DNA of 64,000 nucleotides from Taudactylus pleione (Eukaryota; Chordata; Amphibia; Anura; Myobatrachidae), in NCBI GenBank assembly GCA_031769625.1, contig JAUIMM010000534.1, positions 13,757,501 to 13,821,500 of the forward strand, written 5' to 3'. Numbering within the stretch: the stretch's first letter is position 1; each line of letters opens with the position of its first letter. The position numbers were made by a program, and so were the translations under genes. This document shows, piece by piece, positions 57,341 to 64,000 of the stretch. Under the pieces are notes generated by a model. The model saw only the letters and a list, made by a program, of their open reading frames with translations, made no database searches and was not told where the DNA came from.

Positions 57341-57633
57341 TCGGCTCTCACAGAGCCGAAATCTCTCCCACTAACATCACTCGTGATGTCAGTGGGGCTG
57401 CCCCCAAATGGAGGCTCTCACATGGGAATGCCTCCGTTTGGGCAGCCACTCCCCCGGCCCGCCCTCCAAAGGGGGCGTGCTGTCACTCAACATTGACAGC
57501 ACGCCCCCTTTGGTAAGAGACCCAGAGTGACGGTGTGTCCGTCGCTATCCGGGTCTTGCGCATGCGCACTGGGCCACCATCGACCTGCTTGCAAGCGCAC
57601 AGCACTCACGAGCGGGTCTGAATCAGGCCCTGA

Positions 57634-58421
57634 ATTATACTTGCAACAATATATGAAATCTATATGGTAATAGGAATTCAGAGATATTAGTTGCATGCAT
57701 TTGCAAATACATGGGAAGCTGCTAGGCCGTATCACGGCTTCTCTTTCACTAGCAGTCCCTAACACTAAGCGGTTCACATCTGGGGAGCAGGGCTCCCCAA
57801 AAAATGTCCAGCCCAGGACCCCCCCAGGGCATCACACGAAAAAAGGAAGAAGGGTGACAGTGAAGTGTAAAGTACAGATGTGTAAGACTAATTAATGTGT
57901 TGAAAAAAGGGGTTAAAATATATGTGAAACATTACATGAATAAAAGACAAACATTAAAGGTGATGTGAAAAGTAACTATGTGTATTAAGTGGTGATGCCA
58001 TTAGGAGTCCCAGCCAGAGCAGCCTCGGGGGCCCTATGCCCAAACGCTTACCCCAAATGTAATATATATCAATTATATGCCTCATAATAAAGGCACATTT
58101 ATATTTTGACAAATGTAAGGCCTGCCGGCACTGCAGAGCAGCAAGAATTGTTGGGAAAATGACGGCACCCATTTTCCTGGTGACTTGCGCAATGCTCAAT
58201 ACTGCTGTCCCTGGGAAAATGGCGCAGGCGCCATTAACCCAGAGACCCGTGCATGCGCAGTAGGTTCCTGCACTAAGCCAAAATCTACTGCCCTGCAGCA
58301 CCACCACAGAGGGTAACCCACACTGAGTCTGCACACGGGCCCCCTCCTCTCTTAAAATGCCCCTGCAGCCTTTAATTTGTGCTCAGTGGTACAATGGAGT
58401 GTACAGTATGAGTGTTGAGAA
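57634..58421. other. Non-coding span, no identified element
   Basis: A GC-rich part at about 58100-58370 has inverted blocks (cattttcctgg and ccctgggaaaatgg) that suggest another non-autonomous element, but its ends are not resolved. Confidence 0.45.
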
Positions 58422-60110
58422 TAGGTATGTGCATCGACCCTCGTGTTTTGGTTTTAGTTTTGGATCTGTATCTCCTTCAAGGTTTTGGATCTGAATTTGG
58501 TTTTAAAAAACCACCCTTGCGTGTTTTGGTTTTGGATCTGTATTTTTTCTAAAAAATCATAAAAACAGCTGAAATCACATAATGTGGGCCTGTTTTTGTA
58601 CCTACAGTATTATTAACATGCATAACATTTATTCCCAGTCATTTTCACTCAATTTTGACCACTTCACAGCTCACAACATCCAGTTATGCCAAAAGGTTGC
58701 ATGAAGCTAGCTGGTTGAATAAGTTAAGCGACAGCAGAGGGCAGCACTAACAAGTGGCAGTTCAGCTTCCAACATGGCACAAAGTGGCACAGCAGTGGCA
58801 TACATGATGGCAGTTTCATAAACTATAAAATTAAAATGTCAGACAGCAATGCCCCAAACAGCACATGATGCAAAGAAAAGAGGTGCAAGATGGAATTGTA
58901 ACTGGGCCCTTCCTCCCACCCTTATGTTGTATATAGTAATGTAAACAGGACATGCACAGTTACAAACCAATCATTTCAGTGACAGGGACTGCCAATTCTG
59001 GCTAAAGTGATTGGTTTGTTTGGTCCCCCACAAAAGAGTTACCCACGGGTAGCTGACAGTGCTGGCAATGATCTCTCCATGCACAAACTGACTTTACAGA
59101 GGCAAGATGTTGTCGCCATTATCATCCGATTCCTTACCCTCATCAGTGTATACATCATCTTTATACAATATTAATTTGTCCCAGTTGGAATCCACCATTA
59201 CAGCCTTAGGTGCCTCTGTAATTTTTGGATGTTATTGGCGGTAAAGGTCTTACTCGTGGAATTTGTAGTTAATTTTGACGAACATCATGTTTTCCACATT
59301 TTGAGGAAGTAGCCTCCTACGCTAATCGCTGACAAGGTTTCCAGCTGTGCTAAAAACTCTTTTTGAGTATACACTGGAGGATGGGCAACTCAAGTAAAGC
59401 AAAGATAGTTTGTGCAAGGGCCTCCAAATTGCCTTTCTTTCCTGCTAGTAGTGAAATGGACTGTCTGGCATGTCTATTTGGATGCAATCATTAAAACAGT
59501 CCTCAACCATTCTTTGAATGGTGACAGTATCAGATGGAATCATGTTAATGGTCTCAGTAATTGCAGGAAATTCTTTTAGACTTGACCAGATGTCAAAACT
59601 TGGTTGTATTGACTGATCTGCATCACCAGTGGATCTTTTTTTGGGAAACTTTAGATTTTTCCTGGCTGCCACACTTGCTGGAGAAACTGAAGGAGGAGCC
59701 ATAGCTGCATTAAGTGCCGCTTGAGCTGACAATTTCCTTACCAACAGCTCTTTGCATCTCTTCAGATCTCTGTCTACTGGGAAGAAAGACAAGACAAATT
59801 ACTTAAACCTACAATTCAGCACAGTCGCCAAAATGTACTGATCTGATTGTAAGATGCTGACAACCCTTGGATCCTGGCATAGGAAATAAAGGACTTGATC
59901 GACAAGTCCAACACACTTAGCAGATTCACTTCATTTCAGCTCCTCCTTCAGTTTCTCAAGCTGCTTTTCCAACAGTATAATTATGGGAATTACCTGACTC
60001 AAGCTGGCAGTGTCTGAACTCACTTCACAGGTGACTACTTCGAAGGGTTTCTGCACTTTGCACAACATGGAAAGTATTTTCCACTGAGCTTGAGTAAGGT
60101 ACATTCCCCC
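58422..60110 (-). mobile_element. Second copy of the 41737-type hAT element, 5'-truncated
   Basis: The left end TAGGTATGTGCATCG and the following gttttggttttggatctg theme match the 3' end of the 41737 element. Both share aaaacagctgaaatcac-like sequence, gcatgcacag-like sequence and the gaggcaagatgttgtcg block that ends the transposase. The right part (N-terminal half and terminal repeat) is missing. Confidence 0.82.
59245..60110 (-). pseudogene. hAT transposase C-terminal half (ZBED-related), broken
   Basis: The 115-codon frame 59792-59445 includes FFPVDRDLKRCKELLVRKL, a linker rich in A, P and S, and a block upstream of the dimerisation domain. That domain is recognisable in other frames at about 59270-59440 (SSVYSKRVF-like, SRLLPQNVENMMF-like). 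Further 5', about 59800-60110 encodes CQDPRV and a leucine/lysine-rich helix (LLEKQLEKLKEELK). This copy keeps the region that 41737-45483 has lost, so the two together cover more of the protein. Stops and frameshifts are frequent. Confidence 0.8.
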
Positions 60111-60343
60111 CCTTTTTTTCTCTTGAATTATATATACTATCAGTGAGGTAAAGAAGTACCCTCACTAAGCAAAGCAGCAACCTTATTAGCTAACCCCTTA
60201 GAGTCTAGTGCAGTCCCTATCTCCACTATTCCATTACTTAGTTCACTACATCAGGGATAGCAGCTTCACTCCCTATTTGACTTTCTGAGAATTTTGTTTT
60301 CTTTGAGAATTTAAGGTGAAACACAAATAGAACACCCTAAAAA

Positions 60344-63300
60344 ATGGTTTTAAACAGAGAAGAAATATATAGACATTTGGAATCTTGCATTCCATCTACC
60401 ATGCAGACAATCACAGACACATTACAGGTATCAGAGGATAACTTTTGTACTCTATATCTAACACTAGAAAGACTAGAGACCACTGAAATTAAGCAATGGT
60501 GGGAAAGTATTACCGTAAGCAGATATTATACCTAGAGGTTTAAGAATAATAAAAAAAAACACTTTTCACTCCAAAAATTTAGATTTTTTAAAACGGTGGA
60601 ATGAAACTTTGGATATATGTTCATATAATTTAATGAGGTTAATTGTAGAAGATAGAAATTAGAAAAAGAAATTGAACATATAAATGAAAAAATAGAACCA
60701 CTAAAAAGACTGGAGGATTTAAAAAAATTGGAATCCTTGAAAAAAAAAAAAAACTAAGGAAAATAGAAGAAGTAATATAACAAAAGAAAAGGAAATTTGC
60801 ATGTGATTTAGATGACTATAAACATAATTACAGGAATTGGAGTATCGACAGGAAGGTTGTCCCCCTTGGACAAAACCACTCATACAAGAAAGAGCAACAA
60901 GAATATGATGCATAACCATTTAACCACAAAACAGGAGACTTTAATCATTGATATTCCTATCAACAATATACAGAATGATGTTCAACGAACATCAGGAGAG
61001 ACAATTACAACAGCTATAAAGAAAATAAGGAAGAAAGTGGAGAAAGAGTAAGAAAAGACACCAACATGTATCACCCCAGAGAAAGTAGAAAATACCACGA
61101 AGAATATGAGAATCAAAACAAGAAAAACTATAGAAGAAAAACAGAGGTGAACAGATACCCAAATGAACAAACCCTGATAAAAAGCTTCAACCAAGGAAAG
61201 AAAAATGTAGAAAAAGAACAGAATTTGTCAGCACACACGCTTATGAACCGCCTGAACTACAGAAACCAAAGCCTCAATCATCACAAGGATCACACACTAA
61301 ACAAGGGAGAAGATGAAGCGGAAGGCTACATGGATGTTTTTCTAGACATGATTCAGGGCTACAACGAAATACACACACAAGCAAGATAAATTCCAAAAAA
61401 CACCCAAGGACAAAAAAACAATGAGAAGAGAAAGAAATTAAGAAGTTCAAATACAAGCGAGGCAAGCGAGGAGGAATTAAGAACAAAAAGAGCAACAACA
61501 ACAGAAAGGAACGGAAGAGGAAACACCAAAAGGTATATTCAACCTAAGCAAACATATACTAAGTAAAGCAGAAATAAGTATTTTACAAAAAGGCCTAAAA
61601 TTTGCACCTACAAACGAACTTAATTAATTTGACACCTTCACTGACCTCTATAAATTTATTTATTAAGCAGACTTTAAAGAAATTCTTCAACCATAAACAT
61701 ACCCAAATCAAATCACGAACAGAAGAAAAAGAAGATAATATATTTAAACATGCAGAATTGCAACAAAATTAATCCTTTTACCCACAGTATCTAAAGGGTC
61801 CTCTAATAAATTCATTTAAAAAATTGGTGGAACAGGACATCGAGAGGATAACCAATAGAATAAGCAAAAATAAAATCAATATTATGAAGAAGAAAAAGGA
61901 AGCCTTGAAATCACTTAAACAAGATAAAAATCTAGCCATTAAACCTGCCGATAAAGGCAGGGGTATTGTCCTCATGGACAGGACGACATATGAAGAAGAA
62001 GCGCCTAAGTAGTTACAAGACACAACTACCTATGCGCCTCTTAAAAAAGACCCAAGTACTGAATATATGAGGGAATTGGGAACATTACTGAAAAAAGGCT
62101 AAGATAGTGGAATTCTGTCCAAACAACAATTTCAATTCCTCAAAAAACAAAACCTGATTATCCCAGTTTACTACCACCTGCCAAAAATACAAAAAGATAC
62201 ATGAACACCACCAGGGAGACCCATTGTGGCAGGGGTAGGGTCACTCACAGCCAATTTGTCTGGCTACATTGATAAATTCTTGCAACAGATAGTAGTACAT
62301 CAACCAGGATATATTAGGGATACTACCCACGTTTTGAATATATTGAAAGACATTCCTTGGGAAGAGGTTTACCTTCCGGCTACATGTGACATCAAGGCCT
62401 TGTACACCTGTATTGAATACGACAAAGGTTGTACAAATGGGAGGTAGAAGATGGAACAGGACTCAGATTTGGAGGGACAAGCAATGGGAGCCAAATTTGC
62501 ACCATCATATGCAAATCTCTTTTTATCCCAAAGGGAAGAGGAAAACATAAGAAAAGATAAAAGTTTTGGAATGAAACTGAGACTATGGGTAAGATACATT
62601 GATGATGTAATTATTATATGGAAGGGCCCATGAGAGGATTTGGAGCAGTTCATACAGAAAATAAACACAAACACAGCCAACCTGGAGTTTACAAGTGTAA
62701 GTAGTAAAGAAATGGTGAACTTCCTAGATTTGACGATCTTTGTAGAAGAAGGCAATCTACATACTAAAATGTTCATCAAGCCCACAGACTGCAAAAGCTA
62801 TTTAGAAGCTTCAAGTAATCATCATAAAGCATGGCTGTCAAACATTCCGAGCAGAGAGCTTAGGAGGATCCAACAGAATTGTTTGAGGAAAAAGTACTTT
62901 GAACTATAATCAGGAGTATTACTGAACATTTATACAAACAAAAAATACAAGCCCGAATTGTTAGAACAGGAGAAAATGAAGGTCAGCACCATCCATAGAG
63001 AGGATCTACTAGTATGCAAAAAACAAGGCAGAAAAAGATCCAGAAAATCTCTTGTTCATCTTGAATTATTCAACACAGAGTATATTGCTTGAAGACAGTA
63101 TAAAAAGACACTGGCACATATTACAGGCGGATGAAGACCTGAAGAAAAGCCTACCTGAGTGCCCAAGAATAGTCTACAGATGAGCCCCTACAATCAGATC
63201 TACACTTTTTAAAAACCACTTAATAGAAACAAGTTTCAGAAAGACATCAACCACAACTGGGTTCTCGCGATGCGGAATCTGTGCAGCATTTAAGAAAACA

Positions 63301-63780
63301 AAAAGGAACAATACACAAATTACCAAACAAGTACGGTCCTTCAGTAATAACAGAGAAATCAACATTAAGGACAGGATTAGTTGCCAAACCACATGGGTTA
63401 TATACATGTTTACCTGCCCATGTGGCCTACAGTATGTCAGAAAAACCAAAAGAAAACAACACATAAGAATACAGGAGCACCTCTGTAACATACAATATAA
63501 AAGAGCAAACTATAGTGTCCCATTACACTTTTAAAAAGAGCACAACAGCAACCCAAAGGATTTGCTATTTATCTGACTAAAAAAAATGATACCCCCATGT
63601 AGAGAAGGAAATATGAATGACATTTTAAGCAAAGAAGAAGCAAGAACCATATACTGTACGAGATGGGTACACTTGCACCGAAAGGTCTGAACATGGATAT
63701 ACTCTCCCAATGGCTCGGACACTCCAGGATCCAAACACTAATTGAACTAGGAATACATGCATATGTATATATAAAGAAGA
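60344..63780 (+). pseudogene. Penelope-like element polyprotein (RT and GIY-YIG endonuclease), broken
   Basis: The N-terminal region has WNETLDICSYNLMRLIVE near 60598-60651 and KKRKFACDLDDYKHN near 60784-60829. A lysine/asparagine-rich linker runs to 61389, and NLSKHILSKAEISILQKGLK is near 61541-61601. RT: LAIKPADKGRGIVLMDRTTY (61932-61991), RPIVAGVGSLTANLSGYIDK (62218-62278), DIKALYT with the first Asp (62388-62408), GQAMGAKFAPSYANLFLS (62475-62528), YIDD (62595-62606). Then CGICAAF near 63275 and a GIY-YIG domain: VIYMFTCPCGLQYV (63397-63438), where the usual YIG Gly is Arg (63439-63441), and RIQEH. Codons are A-rich. At least five frameshifts or stops. This class uses an RT related to telomerase. 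Confidence 0.92.
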
Positions 63781-64000
63781 GAAATTAACACATTTCTTCC
63801 TATAAATATTTCTCTCTATAAATATTTTTTTCTCAAAACTACTTTCTTTATATAAACTTTTTCAGACATGGTGGGAATACTACTTTAAAAAAACTAACCT
63901 GAGGTGCTAATTTTTTCCAAAAGTCTAATTCCAGAACAGAATTTCACAACATTAAGTGACCATGTGCCAGACCAATGATCAAATTTCTCATAAGTCCATC
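63781..64000. other. Downstream of the Penelope-like element, no feature recognised
   Basis: AT-rich. It may be the 3' UTR or terminal repeat of the Penelope-like element, which would extend past the window. Confidence 0.45.

Larger units (their letters stand above)
56131..57630. mobile_element. Serial-hairpin MITE, type F1, split by an inserted duplicated segment
   Basis: Ends GGCCCTGATTCAGAGCC and GGGTCTGAATCAGGCCC; TGA at 56128-56130 and 57631-57633. It aligns with 30062-30610. The middle of the element (56312-56495) is present again at 57335-57521, and between the two copies lies duplicated segment B. Hairpins are conserved, for example 56310-56344, 56374-56423 (about 21-bp arms) and 56444-56489 (18-bp perfect arms). 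Confidence 0.88.

Overview
The window is a piece of a large, transposon-rich vertebrate genome, most probably an anuran amphibian. I infer this from the mixture of families (L2-type LINE, V-domain SINEs, DIRS and Ngaro tyrosine-recombinase retrotransposons, Penelope-like elements, hAT and Tc1 transposons, Harbinger-like MITEs and a class-I-type endogenous retrovirus); no species marker was found. I see no intact host gene, rRNA or tRNA gene. Almost every long reading frame belongs to a decayed mobile element or is a by-product of palindromes. The one possible piece of host coding sequence is a 155-codon frame on the minus strand at 36076-36543, carried inside a hAT-like element. Layout, 1-13.6 kb: a truncated L2-like LINE (1-1890) abuts a palindromic tandem block ending in TTAA (1893-2752), then a 5'-truncated endogenous retrovirus (pol 2756-5540, env 5575-8179, 3' LTR about 8477-9370). 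Its env is split by a 762-bp insertion with a 12-bp target duplication. MITEs follow to about 12.2 kb. 13.6-31 kb: a 3.9-kb imperfect palindrome (13645-17553) of Penelope pseudo-LTR type holds two MITE insertions. Then come Harbinger-like MITEs, V-SINEs, a deleted Tc1 element, a Ngaro fragment with an SGNH domain, and a 549-bp MITE (30062-30610) made almost wholly of hairpins. 31-46 kb: a decayed TTF/ZMYM1-type hAT gene, a 1.18-kb hAT-like element carrying the gene fragment, and a 3.75-kb hAT element with exact 8-bp target duplications, internal 160-bp tandem repeats and a nested MITE. 46-64 kb: a structurally complete DIRS element (47188-52751) with inverted repeats, internal complementary region, gag, reverse transcriptase/RNase H and tyrosine recombinase. 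After it lie a V-SINE, an 0.84-kb segment present twice (53.6 and 56.5 kb) whose second copy splits a hairpin MITE, a second hAT copy, and a broken Penelope-like element with RT and GIY-YIG domains. How it fits together: the elements do not form a pathway. They record layered insertion, and target-site duplications give a relative order. Non-autonomous families (Harbinger-like MITEs, hAT MITEs, SINEs) would have been moved by proteins supplied elsewhere in the genome. The most unusual observations are compensated substitutions between arms of the serial hairpins, a duplication whose junctions look like microhomology-mediated template switching, and the hAT-like element that appears to have captured exon sequence.
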